Position numbers and translations under genes: made by a program. This document shows, piece after piece, positions 1 through 10,123 of a stretch of 64,000 nt of DNA (within the stretch, counting starts at the first letter, position 1; each line of letters opens with the position of its first letter). The DNA is from Pseudopyrenochaeta lycopersici (taxonomy: Eukaryota; Ascomycota; Dothideomycetes; Pleosporales; Pseudopyrenochaetaceae), in contig NHZP01000015.1 of the NCBI GenBank assembly GCA_003313425.1, forward strand, positions 868,001-932,000, written 5' to 3'. The notes under the pieces were generated by a model that searched no databases, was not told the origin of the DNA, and was given only the letters and a program-made list of their open reading frames with translations.

Positions 1-199
1 CCAGGACGCGCCCCCATCGCTTTCTCACTCCGACGAGCTTGAGGCATTGCAGCAGTGTGTCGCCGAGGACCGGGCCAGAAAGAACAGGGAAGGAATTGTC
101 ATTCAACACCGAGCTTGGATCACAGCTGAAGTCTTTCGGAGCGAAGGAGAAGGGCCTTTTGGTACTGCCAGCGTCAGGATACTTTGCGACGGCGACTAA
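1..199 (+). CDS. 3' end of an unidentified gene (5' partial)
   Basis: An open frame runs from the left edge of the window and stops with TAA at 197-199. It gives about 65 residues with a charged, protein-like composition, including an acidic and Arg/Lys-rich stretch and a segment reading RA-WITAEVF. No start codon is present, so the gene begins outside the window, or this is its last exon. I do not recognise the family. It ends 110 bp before the chosen CTF18 start and is on the same strand. It could instead be 5' untranslated sequence of CTF18 that is open by chance. Confidence 0.35.
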   Translation, partial: QDAPPSLSHSDELEALQQCVAEDRARKNREGIVIQHRAWITAEVFRSEGEGPFGTASVRILCDGD

Positions 200-309
200 T
201 CTCTCTAGACACACCTCTCAAGCAGCGAAAGCAGTCGCCAATCAGCCGCTTTCCTACCGGTTCCTCAACTGACGGTTGCACCTTCCCTTCTTCGCCCCCA
301 GCATACACA

Positions 310-3258
310 ATGCCGCTCATCTCCTCACCCGTCGCCTACCCTCCAAGCTCTTCTATGCCCCAGGTTCCGTCACCGAAGAAGAGGAAGCGCTCAGACGATG
401 TGCGAGAACCACTGAAGGATGTACCAAACAATAATGCTGTTCGCAAGATTGGTGGCTTTCTTGACGACTCCGACGACGAAGACGACTTGGTGATGCTAAA
501 GGAACAAGCATTGAAGAGAAGAGCTATCAGCAGCATTAAAGACCTACCTTCCGTGCCAGATGGCCTGGAAGACTATACACCACCAGCAAGTCAGGATGAG
601 ATCGCGGATCCAGAAACGGTGCCTGTAGATGACCTTGACAATTACAGCTTCAAGTCCCAATCACAGTCGCCAGTCAAGCGACCACAAACAGCGCGAGATT
701 CGATGCCTGCAAATCCTGTGCCGGGCACCACAGCTCGAAATGCATCTGGCAAGGCCATTTTCATCCCGAAGAGGGCGAAACAGGAAGCTGTATCGTATGA
801 AAAGCTCATTGCAGCGCGCTCTGTAGCTGTTAAAGGGAAAGCCAAGTCCAGCTACTATGGACTCAATATTCACGAGTTGATGGATGAGGCGAAAGCTCTC
901 GATGCAACCAAAGCCATAGAACGAGCACAAGCGATCGATGAACCACCACAGCCGTCGATAGAACAGCCGACCACTAAGAGCGCGAAGAGTAACCGTACTC
1001 TCATGTGGACGGAGAAGTACCGAGCGAAAAGGTTCACCGATCTGGTTGGAGACGAACGCACACACCGTTCCGTGCTGCGCTGGCTGAAAGGTTGGGACTC
1101 CATAGTATTTCCTGGATCTGCCAAAACAAAGCCTAAGAGTGCGAAGAAGGGTTTCGAGGAGGAAGATCAAAGGCACCGGAAGGTCCTACTGCTGACCGGA
1201 CCACCAGGACTAGGAAAGACTACTTTAGCCCACGTGTGTGCTCGACAAGCAGGATATGAAGTACAAGAGATCAATGCGTCTGACGAGCGTAGTGGAGCTG
1301 TTGTCAAAGGCCGTATCAGGGACATGGTGGGCACGGAGAACGTCCGTGGCGTTACTACCAACACGACCAACGGGAAAGTGCGAAAAGCGGGCAAACCAGT
1401 CTGCGTTGTTGTTGATGAAGTTGATGGTGTGGTGAGCGGAAGTGGTGGAGGAGGCGAAGGTGGTTTCGTCAAGGCACTTATCGATCTGATCAACTTGGAT
1501 GAGAAGAATTCTAAGGCCCTCGGCCAGCAGCAAAGCACAACAGGGACGAAGAAGAGGAAGGGCGACAAGTTTCGACTACTTCGACCACTCATTCTCATCT
1601 GTAACGACCTTTATCACCCTTCATTACGGCCGCTTCGGCAGTCCTCGATGGCTGAGATTGTACACATTCGCAAGCCCCCTTTAAACATGGTCGTTACACG
1701 CATGCAGGATATATTCATCAAGGAAGGCATTCAATGCGATTCTGACGGGATCCGACGACTGTGCGAGGCTACATGGGGCGTGAGCACCAAGAAAGAGGGC
1801 GGCACAGGCAGTGGCACTGGAGAAGGTGACATTCGTGGAGTGATGGTGGTCAGTGAATGGGTAGCAGGGCGTTTGAGGGCTTGCCACGACCTACAGTCAA
1901 AAGAAAAACCCCATCTCTCGCGAAAGTGGATCGAGGATAATTTCACAAATGATCTTCGCCATGGTGGAGGTGCGGCTCGTAGCTTGGGACGGGGAGGCGC
2001 AAAGGATGTTGTAGATCGCGTATTCCGCGAAGGTGCAGGGTTTCCCAAGCAAGCAGAGACAGCGGACCCGCGGACCGTCGCTGCCCAAGCGAAAAACGGC
2101 GTCATTGGAGTTGCTGAAGCTGGAAAGCGACGTGCGATGGAACGTTTGAGGGAGATGATCGATACCAGCGGGGAATGTGACCGTATCGTTACAGGTATGC
2201 TCATAGCCCCACGCTTATGCCCAATCTGCTAATGTTAGCCAGACTGTTTTACAGCCTACCCTGATAAGCCCTTCCAAGACGACACTTTACTTAGCAAACC
2301 CAGCGCAGCCTACGAATGGCTACACTTCCACGACATGCTCAACTCTGCCGTGCATGGTTCTCAAGAATGGGAACTTGCCCCATACCTCTCGAACTCAGTC
2401 TTAGCTTTTCACGATCTGTTTGCTTCACCTGCGCGATCATCGAACTCCAATACGGACCCTGATGCACAGCCAACGCCATTCTCAGGGCCTGGTGCGAATT
2501 TTGCGGCTGCAGAGCTAAGCAAAGCTAGCCGAAGCCAGCTGATGGCACTGCAAACGAGTCTGAGTCTTCCGTTGACGAGGATGTTTCGAAGTCCAGAGGA
2601 AATGGCTATGGAGCTCATACCCTACGTTCTGCGCATGCTCAATCCAGACGTCAAGCCAGTGGTTGTCAACACCGGTCCTTCGGGCTCGAAGTCCTTTGCG
2701 ACCGCTTCTGTCCGCAAGGCGTCCGAGAAGGCACTCGTCAAGCAAGCGGTAGAGGCTATGGCAGCAACGGGCGTTAGATTTGAGAAGTCTAGAATCGAGA
2801 TTGAGGACGTAGCAAACAGAAACGCTGGCTTTGTGTGGCGCATGGAGCCAGGCCTGGATATTCTCGCAAGCTTTGAGACGCTGGGCGGTAAGAAGGACGA
2901 GAAGGTTCGATATGCTGTTAGAAGTGTGTTGGAGCAGGAGTGGAGGAAGGAGAGCGCTCTTCGAGAGCAGGCAAATCGCAAACGCCGTGGTGGCCAACCT
3001 GAACACGAAGAACTCGAAGAGCAGAAAGAACAGAAGACAACAGAGGAGAAGGTTGCCGAGGCGAACATGAAGGCTGTGAAGAGAGATTTCTTTGGTAGAA
3101 TTATCAAAGATAAGCCGCTCAACGAGGGCGAACAAAGGGTGAAGAGAATTGAGAATGTGGGTGGCGACGAGGGTAGGATCTGGGTTTCCTTTCACGAGGG
3201 TTTCTCGAATGCCGTCCGGAAGCCAGTCACTATTGACGACATACTCAGGGGCTTGTAG
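310..3258 (+). CDS. CTF18: CTF18-like replication factor C subunit (sister chromatid cohesion clamp loader)
   Basis: Join 310-2194, 2243-3258; 966 residues. The single 48 bp intron (GTATGC...CAG) restores a conserved segment that begins DCFTAYPDKPF. Ctf18 is the large subunit of the alternative RFC complex that loads and unloads PCNA at forks and supports cohesion and the replication checkpoint in the nucleus. Seen here: a basic KKRKR patch near residue 20 (likely nuclear signal), an acidic stretch (DDSDDEDD), the RFC-box-like WTEKYRAKRFTDLVGDE from about residue 233, Walker A GPPGLGKT at about 297, Walker B VVVDEVDG near 366, and a sensor-1/arginine region with RPLRQ near 440. The C-terminal part is the Ctf18-specific region. 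The ATG at 310 was chosen because an in-frame stop lies upstream and no better ATG precedes it. Length fits fungal Ctf18. Confidence 0.93.
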
Positions 3259-3515
3259 ATGATTCAGAATCTCCTCATGGTAGACACCAGGAAACAAGGT
3301 GGGAAATATGATGAGAAACAATGAGTATCAATGAGTATCAATGGGTCAGCAAGTAGTCCAGCTTCTGCGCATGAGGGTTGTGTAAAAATCAGTATCTGAC
3401 CATGTCCAAAATATATGCAATGCTTCATGCTATCGTCCTCTATCTGCGAGAATCTTGCAACAATTCCGATCTGGGTAGTCTTCAGAGTTCTTTCAACACA
3501 TTAGGAAACTCATTC
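3259..3515. other. CTF18 3' flank
   Basis: AT-leaning sequence after the CTF18 stop. It contains a short tandem repeat of ATCAATGAGT-like units at about 3320-3345. No gene is seen. Confidence 0.5.
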
Positions 3516-3746
3516 TCAATCACAGTCCAAGGCCAGGCCATCGGGCATGATGCCGAAGCCGAAATAGAGGTCAATTTCGAGGGCCTTGACCACACGATCG
3601 TATACAACTTGCTGGAGATCGGAGTCATCTAGGCGATGTTCCATTGTGTTAACATTGTACTTATTGCATCGTAAGTATGCAGATACAGCCTGGCTATAAG
3701 AATGATAAATATCGTCCGATGCGTGCAGGTCAGCATGAACTCTGAA
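3516..3746 (-). pseudogene. orphan terminal-exon-like open frame
   Basis: On the minus strand a frame is open from 3746 (just after an in-frame TAG that also reads as a splice acceptor, AAATTAG) to a TGA at 3516-3518, giving 76 residues. The translation looks like real protein: it includes DDIYHSYSQAVSAYLR, DSDLQQVVYDRVVKALEIDL and YFGFGIMPDGL. The only internal ATG would leave 42 residues, which is why simple ORF finders miss it. I could not find a convincing upstream exon between 3747 and 4300. It may be the last exon of a decayed gene, or of a gene whose first exon is short and unrecognised. Family unknown. Confidence 0.4.
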
Positions 3747-4122
3747 CTAATTTAGAAGGATGTATGAGGGTCTAGGACGCGTTGTTGTTCGATGTATCTC
3801 ACTACTTATATTGGGTACCAGCAGTGAAGCTTTACATAGTTACTTCGTACAATTTTGACAATGCTATTTTTTTCGTATGTTCATAGAGCTTTTGCTGTTC
3901 CACCATTTCGGGTGGCTACACAAATGTAAGGAGGTTAGGATATAGCGTTCCAGGGCCCTGTTGCTAATAAACGCGAGGCAAAAAAAAAATTACAAGAAAA
4001 CTCGAGGCTCGAGATCAGCTAAGAATGCTTACAATTGTTGCCATCCTCTCTAATGTGGTGATCATGTATATCATAGCACGTTGAAGGTCTAGCGCGTTTT
4101 GAAAGAGTCGTGAGAGTGCCCT

Positions 4123-4398
4123 GGCACGCGGTTGACAAAAATCGCCGCACTGCCAAAACGTCCAATCTCACCAAAAACACGCCAAGATTGGAGCGAACAC
4201 CAATGCAGGTGTCTGCGCAACGCATGATTAATCTACAACAACACCTTTTAGTTAATAACTGTAAAGCTAGGACGGTACCATAAGTAATGCTCTATGATGT
4301 ACAGTAGAATTTCAGGATTATCTTTTGTTGTTGCGTAGATATCTAAGCTGATAAAAGATGACTTTTGGGAGTGCGGGGAATTTTGTCAACCGCGTGCC
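4123..4398. mobile_element. MITE-like element with about 32-37 bp terminal inverted repeats
   Basis: The arm at 4123-4154 begins GGCACGCGGTTGACAAAA. The reverse complement of 4367-4398 begins with the same 18 bases and then agrees at about 29 of 32 positions; similarity continues inward through a shared CCAAAA. The 276 bp between the outer ends holds no convincing coding sequence. Terminal inverted repeats on a short non-coding unit fit a miniature inverted-repeat transposable element. I see no clean target-site duplication, so the exact ends are uncertain. The alternative is a large chance hairpin, which is unlikely at this arm length. Confidence 0.55.
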
Positions 4399-4999
4399 TG
4401 GCTTCCATTGCTTCACGTCTGTGCAACACGGCCCGCGTCCCACTAATGAATCAGTCTCCCGGTCATGCAACCGCCACAAACGGCTCTCCGATGCCTTAAA
4501 TAACTCCAGATTTTTTGTTCCAATGCATTCCTAGCTGTCCCTCCTTCGTCAATTATGAGAAAGAAAATTTGTGCAGATTCGGAGACCTGAATCTGTCTCG
4601 CATCGTCTGATCATAATTTTGCGTCATTCATAAAATGCGTTGATCACTGTCGAACAGACTTGCCCTTGTATCTAAACCCCTGACCTCCAAGACTGCACGC
4701 CTTGCTCCCATAATTTTAGGGATCAATACGAGAACCGTACGAGGCGGAAACTCGTTTGCATTGGCTAGGCGGAGGGTATCTTCCCGGGTTTAACCTAAAA
4801 TGGCAAGGTTGACGCCTATCAGGCGTGCCATCCGCTGCAGGATTGGCAGCCACGAGGTAAATTCCTAACACGGCGCCTGCAGGCACAGCCTCGACATGAA
4901 AGTTGGAAACACTAAAATCCGTTGATGCGCATGCGATCTTCGTACCAGCCCATCCGCCCCTTCCCGTTCACTCCAACTCAAGCTCACCAAACTTCAAAC
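4399..4999. other. upstream region of the cysteine-rich surface protein gene
   Basis: No gene is supported here. Two in-frame ATGs at 4925 and 4931 lie upstream of the chosen start of the next gene, but they would place a non-hydrophobic leader in front of the signal peptide. Confidence 0.4.
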
Positions 5000-6103
5000 A
5001 TGCGCCTGCAACTCCGCCAGCCTATATGGCACATTCTGCTCCTGATTGTTCCCGTCTTCGCCGAATTCTCAGAGTTTCATTTTGCTGGCAATAATGGGAA
5101 CTCCAGCGCGAAGAGAACATGTCCAAATTCGGCATTTGCATGTAATCCTCCGGCAGTCTGCGCATTTGATAACAGAATTGATAAGTACTACTGCTGTATA
5201 CCAGGAAGCAAAGATGGTGTTTGCTGGACAGGAAGCCCAAAATGCGATGGTGGTTCTTCCAATACTCCGTCAGGTGGCCAGCAGGCTTGTTCATCAGGAA
5301 CTAACAGGTATTGCTGCGCAAAGGAAAGGTGAGCAAATAGATACACATGTTTCGCAATTTTTTTTTGAAGCAGATTATGCGTTCCGTAGAGTGAAAGGCC
5401 TCGCTGACACTACATAGTGAAACTTGCACAGAGACGAGGAGTAAGACCTACCAGCTTCATGTACATTACACAGGATATAACTAACAAGCTCGCCACAGAC
5501 CAAATCAACATTTGCTGGAGCACGCAGGAAAATCTGGTCGCGCCGCTCAACGACACCAAGGTTAACGAGACGTTCTGGTCACTTAGCTCAGCAAGCCCAT
5601 CCGCAGCCTCGTACACAATCAGTATTGCAGCTCTGCTTGCATTGACATCAACCACCCCAATATCATCCGCTCCAAGCCTAACCTCACCAACCAATATCTT
5701 CGCGACCGCACCGAACTCTGACCTTCCGACCGCATCGACCTCTGGATTCTCAAACACATCCACCGCACCTCCGTCAAACCCTAGTGACGGTGGCATTTCG
5801 GGCGGCACAATAGGTGGGATTGTTGGCGGTGTTTTAGGTGGCCTTGCTGTGGCAGGCATTGCAGGAATTCTCTTATGGCGAAGACGCAGGAGTGCGAAGA
5901 GTGACACAAACGCATCAGCTGGTGCGTACCCAGATCACGGATATCAGCCAGGACAGATGGCTGTGAACGAACTTGCTTCATCAACACCACCTGTGGAAAA
6001 GTACGCACATAATGGTTACGGATACCCACAGCACGACTACGTTGCGGAGGCGCCCGCTGATCAGAAGCCGGTGGAAATGCCGGCTAATTCAGTGCAGCGA
6101 TAG
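5000..6103 (+). CDS. cysteine-rich single-pass cell-surface protein
   Basis: Join 5000-5328, 5434-6103; 332 residues. The start at 5000 gives a clear signal peptide (hydrophobic core WHILLLIVPVFA). The ectodomain has repeated Cys motifs (YCC, VCW, CC, ICW) and is followed by a Ser/Thr/Pro-rich linker. A Gly-rich transmembrane helix (GGVLGGLAVAGIAGILL) is capped by RRRR, then a Tyr/Pro-rich cytoplasmic tail. This layout fits fungal plasma-membrane wall sensors or similar surface proteins; no function is proven. The intron is the weak point: the donor GTGAGC at 5329 only joins in frame to a CAGAG acceptor at 5433. An alternative with two short introns and a small exon at 5371-5380 would add one more Cys. 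Confidence 0.72.
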
Positions 6104-6627
6104 AGGAAGAGGAATGTGTAGTTTACCTGATCTAGGTCCCCACAATAAACACGTGGAGTCAACAACATCCGTCTCCTTGGACAGCATCAAAGAATTATAC
6201 CCCACATTTCCTTCGCCTGCACCCTTGATACATTCACTGTAATCATGAGAGCCGACCTAATTTCATTATCGTCGGTGCTCAACTTTTGTCAGCAACTGCA
6301 GGCTCTGCACCATTTGGTCGTTTCCTACCAACACGAACTTGGTTTCAAAAGCATCTATGATACTCTGCTAGGCCCCTTTGGATTGACACAATACGAATAA
6401 ATCTCTCGACGAGATTTCATTTAATCAGATTTATCTCTTAGAAAAGTCCGGAAAAGGCCAATAATCATACAGAGCTGCTGTTATTTTCTGGTATCGGCAT
6501 CGGGGCAAATGGAACGAAGAAAGTACCAAATGACCGAGGAAGTGCATTTCGGCGGAAAAGCTGCAATATCGAGACATAATCCTACACAAGCCCCAACAGT
6601 CCCATCTGCCCTCGATTCAAGCTCTAT
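6104..6627. other. convergent intergenic region
   Basis: 3' flanks of the surface-protein gene (plus) and the hypothetical gene at 6628 (minus). Nothing further is recognised. Confidence 0.5.
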
Positions 6628-7482
6628 CTACGTCTGTTTCACTTTATCATAATCTTCTACACGCTCTGCTGGCTCCACGCCTACGTCTGAGCCTTCCACC
6701 TTGCCCGGTTTCGCGAAAGCCGCTCCAAGGAGGTTCAGCGGATTGTTCATCCTCGTCACCATAACATACAACAAGGTTATTCCTGTAACAACAACCTCAT
6801 CTCTCATATCCTCGCTGATTTCCACTCTTGGCTTCTCAAAATAAAAATTGCCAACCTGCTTTATCGCCCAGATGTTGACGGAGAATTTGGCGATGGGTAA
6901 TTGGTTTGCATCAAGGCATATGAAGTCCCATATTTTCAAACTGGTATTCGTGACCCAGGAGATGGGTACGGGCTCGGCATTTGGAGCGAATGCACGAGAA
7001 AGATAATTGTATCTTGTTTTGAGGCGCTTGAGCGGCTTTAGATCAATCTCATAGCCCCGGATCGTGCACTCGCCGCTTATTGAGAAAGCGTTCATAGTGC
7101 CAGATCCAATGTGCGAGTCGTCATGAACAGAGTTGAATCTAAGTTGTGGCTTGGTGGGCCGGAAGTGTTGGATGTAGAGCGGCTCGAGGTGGTCACCATT
7201 CTTTTCGCCAATCAAGTTCTGGAACTTGGTCCATGCAAAGTCAACTTGGAGTATAAGCCCCTGGATTGCATCGGGCTGCATTAAAGTTTCTGGCATATTG
7301 TTTAGGTCGTTTGTGAATGTAGGGTAGAAATATCTGGCTTGTTGGATGACCCGCTGGTCTATTCTAAAATTCTTACCTTTCGACTGGCGTGTTGGCTTAA
7401 ATATTGAGCTGATACGTACTGTACCACTGAACATCGGTAGCACTTGAAGTAATTCAGCCTTGTACGCAGCCTCGGGCAGCAT
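6628..7482 (-). CDS. hypothetical protein, single exon
   Basis: A continuous 284-residue frame from ATG at 7482 to the stop at 6628. It is beta-rich in appearance, with many aromatic residues (ARYFYPTFTNDL, GYEIDLKPLKRLKTRYNYLS, NFYFEKPRVEISEDMRDE) and an acidic C-terminus. A moderately hydrophobic segment near residue 240 (VVVTGITLLYVMVTR) could be a buried strand or a weak membrane helix. I do not recognise a family. A cytosolic lipid-binding or Tubby-like fold is possible from the composition, but that is only an impression. An upstream short exon cannot be excluded, because the frame opens close to the ATG. Confidence 0.6.
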   Translation of the reverse strand: MLPEAAYKAELLQVLPMFSGTVRISSIFKPTRQSKGKNFRIDQRVIQQARYFYPTFTNDLNNMPETLMQPDAIQGLILQVDFAWTKFQNLIGEKNGDHLEPLYIQHFRPTKPQLRFNSVHDDSHIGSGTMNAFSISGECTIRGYEIDLKPLKRLKTRYNYLSRAFAPNAEPVPISWVTNTSLKIWDFICLDANQLPIAKFSVNIWAIKQVGNFYFEKPRVEISEDMRDEVVVTGITLLYVMVTRMNNPLNLLGAAFAKPGKVEGSDVGVEPAERVEDYDKVKQT

Positions 7483-7700
7483 CCGGGTTCTTCATTTAGT
7501 ATCAATTGTCTTGGCCAGCCTTTCCTCCGAAAACGTATTAGCACAGTAAGCCGATGATGTCACTACACGGTTTTTGAGTACCAAAGCTGAGCCACAAAAC
7601 CAGAGTGAAGCTGGACAAAGGCATGGCCACAAACACGCTACAACACAATTGAACCAGGCGGTGCTATGCACCGCGTTGGCAAGGCAGAGTAGAAAAACAA

Positions 7701-7712
7701 AAAATATCAAAA
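7701..7712 (-). terminator. T-rich Pol III terminator of the 5S gene
   Basis: The first bases after the 5S 3' end read TTTTGATATTTTTT on the minus strand, giving oligo-T runs suited to Pol III termination. Confidence 0.55.
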
Positions 7713-7831
7713 ACATACAACAGCGGGGATTCGCTAGTGGTCACCCACCTAACTACTAATCCGCCGGTACGCTGCTTAAGTAAGGCTGAGCGAACGGGAA
7801 GCCCTGTTTTCAACGTCCTATGGTCGTATGT
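7713..7831 (-). rRNA. 5S ribosomal RNA gene
   Basis: Read on the minus strand, the 119 bp begin ACATACGACCATAGG and end TGTTGTATGT, so the two ends pair as 5S helix I. Inside lie the universally recognisable AGGGCTTCCCG, CTCAGCC and TACTTAAGC segments, a TTAGTAGTTAGGTGGGTGACC-like internal promoter region and GCGAATCCC near the 3' end. Against the usual ascomycete form several helix positions differ on both sides (for example ACGTTG paired with CAGCGT), so pairing is kept. T-runs follow the 3' end (7709-7712, then more below 7706) and can act as a Pol III terminator; TATA-like sequence lies just upstream (7838-7860). Dispersed single 5S genes are normal in filamentous ascomycetes. Confidence 0.88.
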
Positions 7832-10123
7832 GACAGGATATAAACTTTGTATAATATTTAATCAAATAAATCAATCCGATCTCCATGACGAGTTCTCAAA
7901 ATGTCTTCTAATTTCGTATTTAGTAAACCGGTTCTGTACTCTCCGTCCCTAACGCGAGTCCATAAGAGAAGAAAGGCGCTTGTAGAATCTGCTCTTTTTG
8001 TCCCTATTTATGGCCTGGAACTAAGCAGAGACAGGCAACAGATGTGCGGCTCCTTGAGTGTATTTATGTTGCTACTTAGGTATTGCAATTTCGAGCTGTA
8101 CTTGTTGACGCGATCAGATAGTTACAGAATGTGGTTTCTGGCAAACATTGTGTTGTGAGCTCCCTTTTCTTCAATAACTCAAGAGCTTCAATGCATGATA
8201 TCTACTTCTGGAAAGACAAATATACTTACATGTTCCTCAGCGCGTTTGCACGGCGGTGAATGAGTTTGTTCCTACAAATATCGAAGGTGAGTTCTTCAGT
8301 GACTAAAAGAGTATCACGACAGCTTGCAGGTGTGGCACTAAATCTATTTCAACGTTCTATGGCCGTACGCATCAAGAACAAAAGTATTTTGCCATTCCGT
8401 ATCTCTTGTGCGGGCGCTGGTTAGGGTTAGGTACACGAAATCTTGCGGCGTTTCTGAATCTTTACCTATCGCCAGACGACAGCACCAGCTGTTTTTGTCC
8501 ATGTAATAGACAAAAACAATCGTCAAAAGCCGGGAACAGGTGAAGTGATTTGTTTTAACGATATCTTTGTCTAGAATACAACAAACTACAGAATATAGAC
8601 CATGGATCACAGGAAGCTCACAATTTATAAGAGTCTGCACGACACGAAGATGACCATAGTTCGGTGTATGTGGCGAGACTAATGCACTAGATCCCCTTAC
8701 CAAGAACAAGCGTGGAGTCAGAGGGTAGGATTCTCCTAGGATGACCGGACGATAACGCCGCGGGTTGCTTGAATGGAATTTGAAGTCTGCCGGGCATGGA
8801 ATAGGCATGTTATATGCAATCGAGGCTTATGCAACGCTACCTAAAATTCTTTCTAGTAATACGCTCGTCTTCAGAGTTGAAGCCTTCCAGCAGCCTCACA
8901 ACGTTGTAGATTCAACTTTGCAACGAAGTTAAACTGGAATACTTTGTAGATATGTTGATCATGATTTATTAATAATGTAATCTCACTAAAATTTTAATAC
9001 AGGAACTCTCTTAGACGTTCGGATTAGAGAAGGGAGTGGCAGTGAGCAATTTCACCGAGCAGGTCAATCGCAAAGCAACAACGAACGTGAGTTGACTAGT
9101 TAATGCCGTGTATGGCTCTGGGTGGTATGGCAACATCGGTGACTGTAAACCGCTAAGGGTAAGTATTATCGTGAAATATTCAAAATCGTCTAATCGGTTC
9201 TAGTAGCGACGCAAAACAAAGGTCTCTGGTAATGGAAACCTTGTAATGTAGAGAATCGAAGCTCCCGCTATGAATGAATAAACATTTCCAAAGTAAGCGC
9301 ACGGGCTATACCAGCTATTGGTCATTCTAGGAGGGCTGTTCACAACAGTATCAGATTGGGGTTTCCAATAAATGAGGACTCAAATCTCAAGCAGCCTGTT
9401 ATTTTGATGCTGTCATTTCATCTACTATCATTACAAGGTGCCTTCAGGATACTACTTTACTAAGAGAAAGTAATGTTTGTGCCCCACGCACTGCAATATG
9501 CCCAGCGAAGGCTATCAGCAGCGGTCGGCAGATATGTTGATTGGCCAGGTGGTTCTACCACCTGAACATTGTGGACAAAGTGGCGCATGTGTGATTTGCA
9601 GTACCCCAACATATCTGATCTCACACAAAGTAAATGATCATGCGTTAAAGCTACTATGAGCTCTCTAAAGTCGTCAGCACGTCTCACTACAATGTACGCA
9701 GAGTCTTGTCGCGGTAGTCCCTGCACCTGGAAGGACAATAACAAGGCGGAATGAGTCACTACAAGGCACCTGCAAAGACGAACTTAGTATACGAATATGG
9801 GAACTCATATGGAAACTACTTGAAACCAATTTTGTGTCTTACGTAGCCAGGAAACCCTACAAAAATGAATTTCGAAGACTTCCAAGTTTAACATATTTAG
9901 ATGGCCTCCACACCTAAGAATACACTGCTGAAAATAAAGAATTTCAATTTCATTCACTGCTTAAACTCCATGTTTATCTTCGACTCAATCAATAACGAAA
10001 ATGTCCAGGCTCACTTATGAAGAAGTGCAAGGTAACCTCTTTTCTATGTGCTGCCTCAAAGATTTCCAGCAACCATCACCAGCACATCAATACTTTGGCC
10101 ACCTTATACAAACCATAAGCTTC
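7832..10123. other. gene-poor, AT-leaning region with coding relics
   Basis: No complete gene is supported in 2.3 kb. A minus-strand frame at 8344-8808 (154 residues from an ATG) has protein-like stretches but no recognisable domain and no splice support. On the plus strand a frame without ATG from about 9670 to 9911 includes KDELSIRIWELIWKLLETNF, which resembles the LPxEIRxxIW core of fungal F-box-like (2EXR type) proteins. It may be a decayed copy. The rest shows nothing definable. Confidence 0.35.

Noticed and set aside
661..1176. 171-residue antisense frame inside CTF18
   Set aside because: Fully overlaps conserved AAA+ coding sequence on the other strand; Arg/Cys/Phe-rich and not protein-like.
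4019..4225. 68-residue minus frame overlapping the inverted-repeat element
   Set aside because: Crosses a repeat arm and has no domain or splice support.
8344..8808. 154-residue minus frame in the gene-poor region
   Set aside because: Has an ATG and some protein-like stretches, but no recognisable family, no promoter or splice support; kept only as a possible relic.
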